From Streptomyces sp. NBC_00704 (GTDB lineage Bacteria > Actinomycetota > Actinomycetes > Streptomycetales > Streptomycetaceae), in the NCBI RefSeq assembly GCF_036226605.1, contig NZ_CP109000.1, forward strand, positions 6,258,501 to 6,322,500: a stretch of DNA of 64,000 bases. The letters are read 5' to 3'. The translations under genes and the position numbers were made by a program. Under the pieces are notes generated by a model. The model did not search any database and was not told the DNA's origin. It saw nothing but the letters and a program-made list of their open reading frames with translations. Positions 8,655 through 16,697 of the stretch are shown here, piece by piece; the stretch's first letter is position 1; every line of letters starts with the position of its first letter.

Positions 8655-10948
8655 CGGCGGCCGGGGCGGCCGGGGCGCCCCTGCGCGTCGCGGTCGTCGG
8701 CGGCGGCCCCGGCGGGCTGTACGCGGCGGCCCTGCTGAAACGCCTCGACCCCGCCCGCGAGGTCACCCTGTGGGAACGCAACGCCCCCGACGACACCTTC
8801 GGCTTCGGAGTGGTCCTGTCCGACGAGACCCTGGGCGGCATCGAACACGCCGACCCGCACGTCTACGCGGCCCTGCAACGGCACTTCGTCCGCTGGGACG
8901 ACATCGACATCGTGCACCGGGGCGCCCGGCACACCTCCACCGGGCACGGCTTCGCCGCCCTCGGCAGGAAACGCCTCCTGCGCATCCTGCACGAACGGTG
9001 CCGCTCCCTCGGCGTCGACCTGCGCTTTCGCACCAAGGCCCCGGACACCGCGTCGCTGTACGCGCGGTACGACCTCGTCATCGCCGCCGACGGCGTGCAC
9101 AGCACCACCCGCCAGACCTACGCGCACGTCTTCCGCCCCCGGCTCACCGGCCACCGCTGCCGCTACATCTGGCTCGCCGCCGGCTTCGCCTTCGACGCCT
9201 TCCGCTTCGAGATCGCCGAGACCGAGCACGGCGTCATGCAACTGCACGGCTACCCGTACGAGCGCGACGCCTCCACCGTCATCGTGGAGATGCGCGAGGA
9301 GGTGTGGCGGGCGGCCGGCCTCGACGCCCTCGACGAGCGGGAGTCGGCGGAGCGCTGCGCCAAGGTCTTCGCCGACGCGCTCGGCGGACGCCCCCTGAGA
9401 TCCAACGCCTCCGCCTGGACCAGGTTCCGCACGGTGGTCAACGAGCGCTGGTCGCACGGCAACGTCGTCCTGCTGGGCGACGCCGCCCACACCGCCCACT
9501 TCTCCATCGGCTCCGGCACCAAGCTCGCCGTCGAGGACGCCCTCGCGCTCGCCGCCTGCCTGGACGAACACCCCGATCCGCGCGCCGCGGCCACGGCCTA
9601 CGAGGCGGAGCGCAGGCCGGTCGTCGCCTCCACCCAGCGCGCCGCCGCGGCCAGCCTGGAATGGTTCGAGAACATCGGCCTCCATCTCGACCAGCCGCCC
9701 CGCCGGTTCGCCTTCAACCTCCTCACCCGCAGCCGCCGGGTCACCCACGACAACCTGCGCCTGCGCGACTCCCGCTTCACCGACGCCGTGGAACGCGAGT
9801 TCGGCTGCCCGCCGGGCACCCCGCCCATGTTCACCCCGTTCCGGCTGCGCGGCCTCACCCTGCGCAACCGGATCGTCGTCTCGCCCATGGACATGTACTC
9901 GGCGCGCGACGGCGTCCCCGACGACTTCCACCTCGTCCACCTCGGCGCCCGCGCCCTCGGCGGGGCGGCGCTGGTGATGACCGAGATGGTGTGCGTCTCC
10001 CCGCAGGGGCGCATCACACCGGGCTGCACCGGCCTCTACACGGCACGGCAGGCCGACGCCTGGCGGCGGATCACCGACTTCGTGCACGAGCGGGCGCCGG
10101 GGACCGCCGTCGGCGTCCAACTCGGCCACTCCGGACGCAAGGGCTCGACCCGACTCATGTGGGAGGGCATGGACGAACCGCTGCCCGACGGCGGCTGGCC
10201 CCTCGTCGCCGCCTCCGCGCTGCCGTACACACCGCACAGCCGGACACCCCGCGAACTCGGCCGGGCCCAGCTCACCGACCTGCGCGAGCAGTTCGTGTCC
10301 GCCGCCCGCCGCGCCGCCCGCTCCGGCTTCGACCTGCTCGAACTGCACTGCGCCCACGGCTACCTGCTCTCCGGCTTCCTCTCCCCGCTCACCAACCGCC
10401 GCACCGACGCCTACGGAGGCTCGCTCGCCGCCCGGCTGCGCTTCCCCCTGGAGGTCTTCGACGCGGTCCGCGAGGTCTGGCCGGCGGAACGCCCGGCGAC
10501 CGTCCGCATCTCCGCCACCGACTGGGCGCCGGGCGGCACCACGGCCGACGACGCCGTCGAGATCGCCCGGGCCTTCGCCGCCCACGGCGCCGACGCGATC
10601 GACGTGTCCACCGGACAGGTCGTCTCCGACGAGCAGGTCGAGTACGGACGCTCCTACCAGACGCCGTTCGCCGACCGGATACGGCACGAGGCGGGCGTCC
10701 CGGTGATCGCGGTCGGAGCGATCTCCTCGTGGGACGACGTCAACTCCCTGATCCTCGCGGGCCGTACGGACCTCTGCGCCCTGGGCCGCCCCCACCTCTA
10801 CGACCCGCACTGGACCCTGCACGCGGCCGCCGAACAGGGCTACACCGGCCCCGGCGCACCCTGGCCGGCACCGTACCGAGCAGGCAGCCGCCCACCCCGC
10901 ACCGGACGCCAAGCCGCCCCCAAACCCCGCGTGCGCCTGATGAATTGA
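8639..10948 (+). CDS. Bifunctional aromatic-CoA monooxygenase/old-yellow-enzyme reductase (2-aminobenzoyl-CoA or salicylyl-CoA type)
   Basis: A two-domain flavoprotein of about 769 residues. Residues about 15-390 are a PHBH-class FAD monooxygenase, with the GGGPGGLYAA dinucleotide motif near the start and GNVVLLGDAAHTAHF later. Residues about 400-740 are an old-yellow-enzyme FMN domain (FRLRGLTLRNRIVVSPMDMY, then ELHCAHGYLLSGFLSPLTN). This is the architecture of 2-aminobenzoyl-CoA monooxygenase/reductase, which hydroxylates and dearomatises anthraniloyl-CoA; Streptomyces members are often named salicylyl-CoA 5-hydroxylase/oxidoreductase. The ATG at 8639 overlaps the hydratase gene; a GTG at 8651 with a GTGA overlap is an alternative. 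The last 20 or so residues are encoded by the first copy of an 87-bp tandem repeat. Confidence 0.85.
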   Translation: MAGTVTAAGAAGAPLRVAVVGGGPGGLYAAALLKRLDPAREVTLWERNAPDDTFGFGVVLSDETLGGIEHADPHVYAALQRHFVRWDDIDIVHRGARHTSTGHGFAALGRKRLLRILHERCRSLGVDLRFRTKAPDTASLYARYDLVIAADGVHSTTRQTYAHVFRPRLTGHRCRYIWLAAGFAFDAFRFEIAETEHGVMQLHGYPYERDASTVIVEMREEVWRAAGLDALDERESAERCAKVFADALGGRPLRSNASAWTRFRTVVNERWSHGNVVLLGDAAHTAHFSIGSGTKLAVEDALALAACLDEHPDPRAAATAYEAERRPVVASTQRAAAASLEWFENIGLHLDQPPRRFAFNLLTRSRRVTHDNLRLRDSRFTDAVEREFGCPPGTPPMFTPFRLRGLTLRNRIVVSPMDMYSARDGVPDDFHLVHLGARALGGAALVMTEMVCVSPQGRITPGCTGLYTARQADAWRRITDFVHERAPGTAVGVQLGHSGRKGSTRLMWEGMDEPLPDGGWPLVAASALPYTPHSRTPRELGRAQLTDLREQFVSAARRAARSGFDLLELHCAHGYLLSGFLSPLTNRRTDAYGGSLAARLRFPLEVFDAVREVWPAERPATVRISATDWAPGGTTADDAVEIARAFAAHGADAIDVSTGQVVSDEQVEYGRSYQTPFADRIRHEAGVPVIAVGAISSWDDVNSLILAGRTDLCALGRPHLYDPHWTLHAAAEQGYTGPGAPWPAPYRAGSRPPRTGRQAAPKPRVRLMN

Positions 10949-11171
10949 CGTCCCGTCGGATCCACCCAGGCAGCCGCCCGCCCCTGCACCGGACGCCAAG
11001 CCACCCTCAAACCTCGGCTGCGCCTGATGAATTGACGTTCCGTCGGATCCACCCAGGCAGCCGCCCGCCCCTGCACCGGACGCCAAGCCACCCTCAAACG
11101 CCGTCTGCACCCAACAAATTGACGTCCCGTCGGATCCCCGCAGACGGCCCGCCCACCCCGCACCGGACGCC
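10881..11171. repeat. 87-bp tandem repeat, about 3.3 copies, overlapping the monooxygenase 3' end
   Basis: The anchor CACCGGACGCC recurs at 10900, 10987, 11074 and 11161, an exact 87-base period. A second anchor, AATTGACG, recurs at 10943, 11030 and 11117. The first unit lies within the coding end of the monooxygenase and supplies its stop codon; the others fill the gap to the convergent paaX-like gene. Because 87 is a multiple of three, the reverse strand stays open and would read a 29-residue repeat, but no start, ribosome site or family supports a gene. Similar repeats seem familiar from Streptomyces intergenic tails, by memory only. Confidence 0.9.
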
Positions 11172-11211
11172 CAGGCAGCCCCCTCGGGGCGGGGACGGGC
11201 TCCGGGGGGCC

Positions 11212-12024
11212 TCACACCCCGGCGAACCGCGCCCCCGCGTCCCGCAGTCGTTCGTGCAGTCCCCGGAACACGGCCGCCGACCGGGTGCCCGGCCAGTCCG
11301 GCGGCAGCAGCCGCTCGGGCAGGCCCGGATCCGCGTAGGGCAGGTGGCGCCAGGAGTCCAGGGCGAGGACATAGTCGCGGTAGGCCTCCTCCGGCGGGGT
11401 GTCCCGCCGCTCCCGCCAGGCGTCCAGCACCCGCGCGTGCCGGTCGAGGAACGCTTCGTGCTCCTTGGCCACGGCCGCCAGGTCCCACCAGCGGGCGACG
11501 GCCTCCGCGGTCGGCGTGAAACCGAGATGCTCCCCGCGGAAGAGGTCCACGTACCCGTCCAGACGCAGTCGCCGCAGCGTGTGCCGGGTCTCCTCGTGCA
11601 GCCGCGCCGGGGCGATCCACACCCCCGGGGCGGCCGTGCCGAAGCCCAGACCCGCCAGCCGCGACCGCAGCACGTGCCGCTTCTGCCGCTCCGACTCCGG
11701 CACGGAGAACACCGCCAGCACCCAGCCCTCGTCGGCGGCGGGCGTGCCGGCGTAGATGCGGCGGTCGCCGTCGTCGAGCAACTGACGCGCCTCGTCCGAG
11801 AGTTCATAGCCGGCCGCGCCCTGCGCCGTGCGGGCCGGCAGCAGCAGACCGCGCCGCTTCAGCCGCGAGACCGAGGAGCGGACGGAGGGCGCGTCGACGC
11901 CCACCGCGGCGAGCAGCCGGATCAGCTCGGCGACGGGCACGGGGCCCGGGGCGAAGCGTCCGTACGCGCCGTAGAGCGTGACGATGAGAGACCGAGGTGC
12001 GGGCTGGTCGGACACGTAGATCAT
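11212..12024 (-). CDS. PaaX family transcriptional regulator
   Basis: A 270-residue PaaX-like regulator: an N-terminal winged helix (residues about 10-80, with the SLIVTLYGAYGR and RSSVSRLKRRGLL segments), a central ferredoxin-like domain (WVLAVFSVPESERQKRH), and a C-terminal helical domain (AYRDYVLALDSWRHLPYADPGLP). PaaX-type repressors bind long dyads and are released by aryl-CoA thioesters. The gene follows the aryl-CoA ligase by 15 bases on the same strand, so it is likely co-transcribed with the enzyme that makes its inducer. Candidate operators are at 7758-7782 and 13744-13781. Confidence 0.9.
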   Translation of the reverse strand: MIYVSDQPAPRSLIVTLYGAYGRFAPGPVPVAELIRLLAAVGVDAPSVRSSVSRLKRRGLLLPARTAQGAAGYELSDEARQLLDDGDRRIYAGTPAADEGWVLAVFSVPESERQKRHVLRSRLAGLGFGTAAPGVWIAPARLHEETRHTLRRLRLDGYVDLFRGEHLGFTPTAEAVARWWDLAAVAKEHEAFLDRHARVLDAWRERRDTPPEEAYRDYVLALDSWRHLPYADPGLPERLLPPDWPGTRSAAVFRGLHERLRDAGARFAGV

Positions 12025-12039
12025 CTTAGGTCGTCGGCA

Positions 12040-13653
12040 TCACTGCTGGTCACCTTCGGTGCAACCGCTTGCTCGCAACCGGAATCTCTGGAGCTTCCCG
12101 GTCGCGGTCCGCGGCAGCGCGTCCAGCAGGACGAACTCGCGCGGACACTTGTACGGCGCCAGCTCCCGCCGGAGGAACGCGCGCAGCGCCTCCGTGTCGC
12201 GCGGAGCGCCCTCGCGCAGCACGGCGAACGCGACGGCCACCTGACCCCGGCGCTCGTCGGGCCGTCCCACCACCGCCGTCTCCAGCACGTCCGGATGGCG
12301 CAGCAGCGCCTCCTCCACCTCGGGGCCGGCGATGTTGTACCCGGCGGAGACGATCATGTCGTCGGCGCGGGCGACGTACCGGAAGTAGCCGTCGGCCTCA
12401 CGGACGTAGGTGTCTCCCGTGACGTTCCAGCCGTCGCGCACGTACTGCTCCTGCCGTGGATCGGCGAGATAGCGGCACCCCACCGGCCCGCGCACGGCGA
12501 GCAGTCCGGGCTCGCCGTCGGGCACGGGCGCGCCGTCGGCGTCCTGCACGCGCGCCTGCCAGCCCGGCACCGGCACACCGGTCGTTCCAGGCCGGACGTC
12601 GTCGTCGGCGGCGGAGATGAAGATGTGCAGCAGCTCGGTGGCGCCGATGCCGTTGATGAGCCGCAGCCCGGTCCGCTCGTGCCAGGCCCGCCAGGTCGCG
12701 GCGGGCAGGTTCTCGCCGGCCGAGACGCAGCGCCGCAGCGAGGAGAGATCGAGCCCGTCGAGCCCGTCGAGTTCGTCGAGCATCGCGCGGTACGCGGTGG
12801 GGGCGGTGAACAGCACGCTCACCCCGTGCTCGGCGACGGCGGGCAACAGCTGCCTGGGCCCGGCCTGTTCGAGCAGCAGCGCACTGGCGCCCGCCCGCAG
12901 CGGGAAGACGACGAGCCCGCCGAGGCCGAAGGTGAAGCCGAGCGGCGGGCTGCCGGCGAAGACGTCGTCGGGCAGCGGTCTCAGCACATGCCGCGAGAAG
13001 GTGTCGGCGATCGCCAGCACATCCCGGTGGAAGTGCATACAGCCCTTGGGGCGACCGGTGGTGCCGGACGTGAACGCGATCAGCGCGACGTCGTCGCACG
13101 CCGTCCCGACGGCCCGGTACGGCCCGGCCGGCGCCGGCCGGTTCAGCAGATCGCCGGGGGAGTCCCCGCCGTACGTCGTGATCCGCAGCCCGGGTATCCG
13201 CGCCGCGACGAGGTCGTCCACCGCCCTGACGTCGCACAGCGCGTGCTCCACCCGGGCGATCCCGCACAGGGTGCGCAGCTCGGGTGGACGGTGCTGGGCC
13301 AGCACGGTCACCGCGATCGCGCCCGCCTTCAGCACCGCCAGCCAGCAGGCCGCGAGCCAGGGCGTGGTGGGACCGCGCAGCAGCACACGGTTGCCCGGCG
13401 CCACCCCCAGCTCCCCGCTGAGCAGATGGGCGATCCGGTCGACATGGGCGCGCAGTTCCCCGTACGTCCAGGAGAGCCCCGACGGCGTCCGGAACGCCAC
13501 CCGGTCCGACGGCGGACCGGCGAGCAGCTCGTCGGCGCAGTTCAGCCGGGCGGGATAGTCCAGCCCGGGCAGGTCGAAGCACAGCTCGGGCCACTGCGCG
13601 GGCGGCGGCAGATGGTCGCGCGCGAAGGTGTCGACATGGGCCGAGACGTTCAT
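12040..13653 (-). CDS. AMP-dependent aryl-CoA ligase (2-aminobenzoate/benzoate-CoA ligase type)
   Basis: A 537-residue adenylate-forming enzyme that would activate an aromatic acid to its CoA thioester with ATP. The P-loop-like A3 motif is FTSGTTGRPKG (near residue 194), the A5 region is INGIGATELLHIF, the A7 motif includes GDTYVREADGYF, and the A10 lysine lies in RTATGKLQRF near the C-terminus. The binding-pocket stretch resembles benzoate-CoA and 2-aminobenzoate-CoA ligases rather than fatty acid ligases. It would produce the substrate of the two-domain monooxygenase. It is divergent from the acyl-CoA dehydrogenase across a gap with a long dyad and precedes the PaaX-like gene. Confidence 0.88.
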   Translation of the reverse strand: MNVSAHVDTFARDHLPPPAQWPELCFDLPGLDYPARLNCADELLAGPPSDRVAFRTPSGLSWTYGELRAHVDRIAHLLSGELGVAPGNRVLLRGPTTPWLAACWLAVLKAGAIAVTVLAQHRPPELRTLCGIARVEHALCDVRAVDDLVAARIPGLRITTYGGDSPGDLLNRPAPAGPYRAVGTACDDVALIAFTSGTTGRPKGCMHFHRDVLAIADTFSRHVLRPLPDDVFAGSPPLGFTFGLGGLVVFPLRAGASALLLEQAGPRQLLPAVAEHGVSVLFTAPTAYRAMLDELDGLDGLDLSSLRRCVSAGENLPAATWRAWHERTGLRLINGIGATELLHIFISAADDDVRPGTTGVPVPGWQARVQDADGAPVPDGEPGLLAVRGPVGCRYLADPRQEQYVRDGWNVTGDTYVREADGYFRYVARADDMIVSAGYNIAGPEVEEALLRHPDVLETAVVGRPDERRGQVAVAFAVLREGAPRDTEALRAFLRRELAPYKCPREFVLLDALPRTATGKLQRFRLRASGCTEGDQQ

Positions 13654-13743
13654 CAGCGTTCGTCCCCTTGCCTCGATGTGCCTCGATGGACTTCCGGCCG
13701 CCCTGTCCGGGCCGGCTTCGTCGTGAGGGGTCGCGCAAGGAGC

Positions 13744-13781
13744 GTATCGCGTTGGTGACGACAGTCAACGGTACGCGATAC
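13744..13781. promoter_or_regulatory. Long imperfect palindrome, candidate PaaX-type operator
   Basis: The outer arms GTATCGCG (13744-13751) and CGCGATAC (13774-13781) pair perfectly; inner arms TTGGTGAC and GTCAACG extend the dyad with one bulge. The left half, TATCGCGT-N3-TGACGACAGTCA, matches the site at 7758-7782 with two bases less spacing. It sits between the divergent ligase and acyl-CoA dehydrogenase genes and could control both. Confidence 0.6.
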
Positions 13782-13835
13782 CGTCGTGAGAAGCGGTGGA
13801 CCGGCCGCCGGCCGACACGACAGAGGGGAGCGGCG

Positions 13836-15122
13836 ATGCCCGCATTCTCGCTCGAACCGGCACAGACCGCCTGGTGCGCCGAACTCCGGGCCCTGGCCGC
13901 CGACCGGCTGCGCCCCCTCGCCGAGAAGGGCGAGCCGGGCCGCGTCAACAGACCGCTCCTCGCCGAACTCGGCCGACTCGGCCTGCTGGCACGGCTGTTC
14001 ACCTCCGGCGCCGTCGACCTCTGCCTGATGCGCGAGTCCCTGGCCCACGCCTGCACGGAGGCGGAGACCGCACTCGCGCTCCAGGGACTCGGCGCCCGTC
14101 CCGTGCACGCCCACGGCACCCCCGCCCAACGTCGGCGCTGGCTGCCCCGCGTCGCCGACGGCACCGCGGTCGCCGCCTTCGCCCTGAGCGAGCCGGGGGC
14201 GGGCTCCGACGCCGCGGCCCTGTCGCTCGCCGCGGAGCCGGACGGTCCCGGAGCCTGGCGCCTCACCGGGGAGAAGTGCTGGATCTCCAACGCCCCGGAG
14301 GCCGACTTCTACACGGTGTTCGCCCGCACGACCCCCGGCGCCGGGGCCCGCGGCGTGACCGCCTTCCTCGTCCCCGCCGACCGTCCGGGCCTCACCGGCT
14401 CCGCCCTCGACATGCTCTCCCCGCACCCCATCGGCGCCCTCCGCTTCGACGCCGTCCCCGTCACCGCGGACGACGTCCTCGGCGAGCCGGACCGCGGCTT
14501 CCGGGTCGCCATGGGCACGCTCGACCTGTTCCGCGCCAGCGTCGGCGCCTTCGCCGTCGGCATGGCCGGCGCCGCACTCGACGCCGCCCTCTCCCACACC
14601 GCCCGGCGGGACGCCTTCGGCGGCAAGCTGAGAGACCTCCAGACCGTCGCCCACCAGGTCGCCGAGATGGCCCTGCGCACGGAAGCGGCCCGCCTGATGG
14701 TCCACGCCGCGGCGACGGCCTACGACGCCGGGGAACCGGACGTCCGCAAACGGGTCGCGATGGCCAAGCTGCTCGCCACCGAGACCGCACAGTACGTCGT
14801 CGACGCCGCCGTCCAACTCCACGGCGCCCGCGCACTGCGCCGCGGCCACCTGCTCGAACACCTCTACCGCGAGGTGCGCGCACCGCGTATCTACGAAGGG
14901 GCCAGCGAGGTCCAACGGGACATCATCGCAAGGGAGTTGTACGCCGAGCAGGCGGAGGCGGGGAAGGCACGGACGGCGGCGGCGGAGGCGGGGACGGCGG
15001 AGGCGGGGGCGGCGGCGGAGGCTGGGACGGCGGCAGCAGAGGAGGGGACGGCGGAGGCGGGAGCGAGGCTGGACGGCCACGGCGAGAGAGCCGGTTCCGG
15101 GACCGAGGAGGCGGCCAGGTGA
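13836..15122 (+). CDS. Acyl-CoA dehydrogenase with a repetitive Ala/Glu/Gly tail
   Basis: A 428-residue flavin acyl-CoA dehydrogenase. FALSEPGAGSDAAA and GEKCWISNAPEADFYTVFA are the FAD/substrate signatures; RIYEGASEVQRDIIARELY near residue 352 carries the expected catalytic glutamate region. The ATG follows GAGGGGAG. After the normal family end (about residue 368) comes a low-complexity tail, TAEAGAAAEAGTAAAEEG and related units, encoded by GC-rich purine repeats at about 14952-15063. It probably performs the alpha,beta-desaturation step after dearomatisation of the aryl-CoA. The RidA-like gene start overlaps its stop (GTGA). Confidence 0.9.
   Translation: MPAFSLEPAQTAWCAELRALAADRLRPLAEKGEPGRVNRPLLAELGRLGLLARLFTSGAVDLCLMRESLAHACTEAETALALQGLGARPVHAHGTPAQRRRWLPRVADGTAVAAFALSEPGAGSDAAALSLAAEPDGPGAWRLTGEKCWISNAPEADFYTVFARTTPGAGARGVTAFLVPADRPGLTGSALDMLSPHPIGALRFDAVPVTADDVLGEPDRGFRVAMGTLDLFRASVGAFAVGMAGAALDAALSHTARRDAFGGKLRDLQTVAHQVAEMALRTEAARLMVHAAATAYDAGEPDVRKRVAMAKLLATETAQYVVDAAVQLHGARALRRGHLLEHLYREVRAPRIYEGASEVQRDIIARELYAEQAEAGKARTAAAEAGTAEAGAAAEAGTAAAEEGTAEAGARLDGHGERAGSGTEEAAR
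14952..15063 (+). repeat. Imperfect GCGGAGGCGGGGACG-type repeat in the acyl-CoA dehydrogenase 3' end
   Basis: Degenerate 12-21-base units of the form GGAGGCGGGGACGGCG repeat inside the reading frame and encode an Ala/Glu/Gly/Thr tail. The array keeps the frame and delays the stop so that it overlaps the start of the RidA-like gene. It is likely to vary in length between strains. Confidence 0.7.
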
Positions 15123-15538
15123 GCGCCGAGCGCGTCAACCCGCCCGAACTCTCCCCGCCGGCCGGCTTCTCGCACGCCGTCGTCGCCACCGGCGAGCGCG
15201 TGGTCTTCCTGGCCGGACAGACCGCGCTGGACACCGAGGGGAAGATCGTCGGCGAGGGGCTCCCGGAGCAGTTCGAGCGGGCCCTTACCAATCTCCTCAC
15301 CGCGCTGCGCCACTGCGGCGGCACTCCGGCCGACCTCGCCCGCGTCACCGTGCACGCCACCGACGTCGCCGACTACCGCGCGCACGCCCCGCGGCTCGGC
15401 CGCATCTGGCGTGACCTGGCGGGCCGGGACTATCCGGCCATGGCCGTCGTCGAGGTCGTCCGGCTCTGGGACGAGGAAGCGCTCGTCGAACTGGACGGAA
15501 TCGCCGTCCTGGGCCCGCCGCCGTCCACCCCGCACTGA
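15119..15538 (+). CDS. RidA/YjgF-like protein lacking the key arginine
   Basis: A 139-residue Rid-superfamily protein (VVFLAGQTALDTEGKIVGEG, then VTVHATDVADY and VELDGIAVLGP). RidA proteins with enamine/imine deaminase activity carry an arginine in a PARxxVEV motif; here the equivalent reads YPAMAVVEVVRL, so Met replaces it. That places the protein with the Rid groups not expected to be imine deaminases. It is coupled to the acyl-CoA dehydrogenase by a GTGA overlap. Its presence hints at an amino-bearing intermediate, consistent with anthranilate rather than salicylate as pathway substrate, but its exact chemistry is unknown. Confidence 0.85.
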   Translation: MSAERVNPPELSPPAGFSHAVVATGERVVFLAGQTALDTEGKIVGEGLPEQFERALTNLLTALRHCGGTPADLARVTVHATDVADYRAHAPRLGRIWRDLAGRDYPAMAVVEVVRLWDEEALVELDGIAVLGPPPSTPH

Positions 15539-15563
15539 CCCGGACGAGCGCCCGGTCGCCGGG

Positions 15564-15776
15564 TCAGGCCGCGACCGCGAGGCCCGGCGAGGCCACCCGG
15601 TGCGGGTCCACGACCCGGCCGTCGGGCAGCAGCTCGCCCGAGTCGTCGAAGACGATCGTGCCGTCGCACAGCAGGTTCCACCCCTGCTCGGGGTGGGCGG
15701 CGACGACATGCCCGGGGCGGGCGTCGGAGGAGGGCCGGGTGTGGGCAGCGGCGCCGGGAGTCAGGTGGGAACACAT
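15564..15776 (-). CDS. DUF5999 family small protein
   Basis: A 70-residue protein starting MCSHLTPG, with the conserved HPEQGWNLLCDGTIVFDDSGELLPDGR core of a small family common in Streptomyces and often present in several copies. The ATG is preceded by GGAGG at good spacing, which favours this start over longer in-frame options. Two cysteines (residue 2 and in the LLCDG segment) are conserved by memory. Function is unknown. It converges on the RidA-like gene. Confidence 0.8.
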   Translation of the reverse strand: MCSHLTPGAAAHTRPSSDARPGHVVAAHPEQGWNLLCDGTIVFDDSGELLPDGRVVDPHRVASPGLAVAA

Positions 15777-16123
15777 TGCGCACCTCCACGTCGACGGTCG
15801 GCCGTCCGGCCGGTCCGTATGCCTCGACCATGCGCCCGGCCGAAAGCCACCGCCAGAGCCCACCCACAAGCGTGACAGCACCAGGACAACTCCAGGACCG
15901 TTCACCGACGACCGCCGCGAATCACCGACGACCGATGCGCATCATCGGCGGCATGTGCGGCTCGTCGGCGACGGGTGCGGCTCGTCGAGGACCCGGCGCG
16001 ACCCGTCGACGGCCCGTGCGGCTCGTCGGCGGCAGGCGCGGCTCGCCACCGAAGGAGTGACGATCACCGCGCCGGGGCGGTCCGCCGGGTACCAGTGGAG
16101 GCCCCACAACAGGAGGTTCTCTC
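15777..16123. other. Non-coding gap with imperfect TGCGGCTCGTCGGCG repeats
   Basis: This 347-base gap lies between the divergent DUF5999 and secreted-protein genes. TGCGGCTCGTCGGCG or a close variant occurs at 15956-15970, 15976-15990 and 16017-16031, within a run of GACGACC/GGCGG-like elements. No gene with a convincing start is seen. It may hold promoters for both flanking genes; I cannot pick hexamers with confidence. Confidence 0.5.
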
Positions 16124-16555
16124 ATGTCGAAGCGCCCCGCACTGTACGCGGCAGCCGGCGCCGCCGCCCTGCTCATGCTGTCCGGACCGGCGGTCACCGC
16201 GCACGCGGCCCCCTCGGAGTCTGTCACCGTCGACCCGACGGGCCGACTCGCCGCCGACGGCACCGTCACCCTCTCCGGCACCTACCGCTGCGCCGACAGC
16301 AGCGGCCCGGTCTTCGTCAGCTCCTCCGTCGGCCAGAGCTCCGACGGTGCCCGGCACGGCATCGGCGGCACCCGCGCGGTGTGCGACGGCGCCGAGCACA
16401 GCTGGCAGAACACCGGCAAGGCCACCCCGAACGACCTGGCGCCCGGCATCGCCCACGTCGAGGCCACCCTGATGGAACTCCGCCCCGACACCGGCCTCCC
16501 CCTGCCCCGCTTCCACGCCGTGCACCAGCAGGACGTCACCCTGACCCAGATCTGA
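16124..16555 (+). CDS. Small secreted protein, DUF6299-like
   Basis: A 143-residue exported protein with a Sec signal peptide (basic MSKRP start, hydrophobic core, cleavage likely after AHA near residue 28). The mature part starts ESVTVDPTGRLAADGTVTLSGTYRC, typical of a small beta-rich Streptomyces family annotated as DUF6299. Two cysteines (in TYRCADSS and RAVCDGAEH) could form a disulfide. The start follows AGGAGGTT at ideal spacing. Extracellular location is well supported; function is unknown. Confidence 0.8.
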   Translation: MSKRPALYAAAGAAALLMLSGPAVTAHAAPSESVTVDPTGRLAADGTVTLSGTYRCADSSGPVFVSSSVGQSSDGARHGIGGTRAVCDGAEHSWQNTGKATPNDLAPGIAHVEATLMELRPDTGLPLPRFHAVHQQDVTLTQI

Positions 16556-16600
16556 CCCGAGGCCCCGCCCCCGACCGGGCTCCGGCCGCCACGACCGGAC

Positions 16601-16632
16601 GTCGCAGAGACCGCACCCACGGTCTCTGCGAC
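16601..16632. terminator. Perfect 13-bp hairpin terminator
   Basis: GTCGCAGAGACCG (16601-16613), a six-base loop, then CGGTCTCTGCGAC (16620-16632). It lies between the 3' ends of the DUF6299-like gene and the convergent XRE-MurA gene and can serve both. Confidence 0.8.
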
Positions 16633-16697
16633 CCGCCCGCGATCGAGGGGCAGTTCGGACTCGCGCGCAGAGCGGGGCGGCGCTTCTGCCGGGGCCG

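Noticed and set aside
10881..11171. Possible CRISPR array
   Set aside because: Whole 87-base units are repeated with no distinct repeat/spacer pattern and no cas genes nearby.
10840..11620. Reverse-strand frames with a 29-residue repeated peptide
   Set aside because: The repeat is a consequence of an 87-base period divisible by three; there is no ribosome site or family match, and it runs into the paaX-like gene.
8770..13758. Very long open frame (about 1660 codons) on the plus strand
   Set aside because: It lies over the monooxygenase, PaaX and ligase genes in the wrong frame; it is rich in Arg/Pro/Gly with no family pattern, a known artefact of high-GC codon bias.
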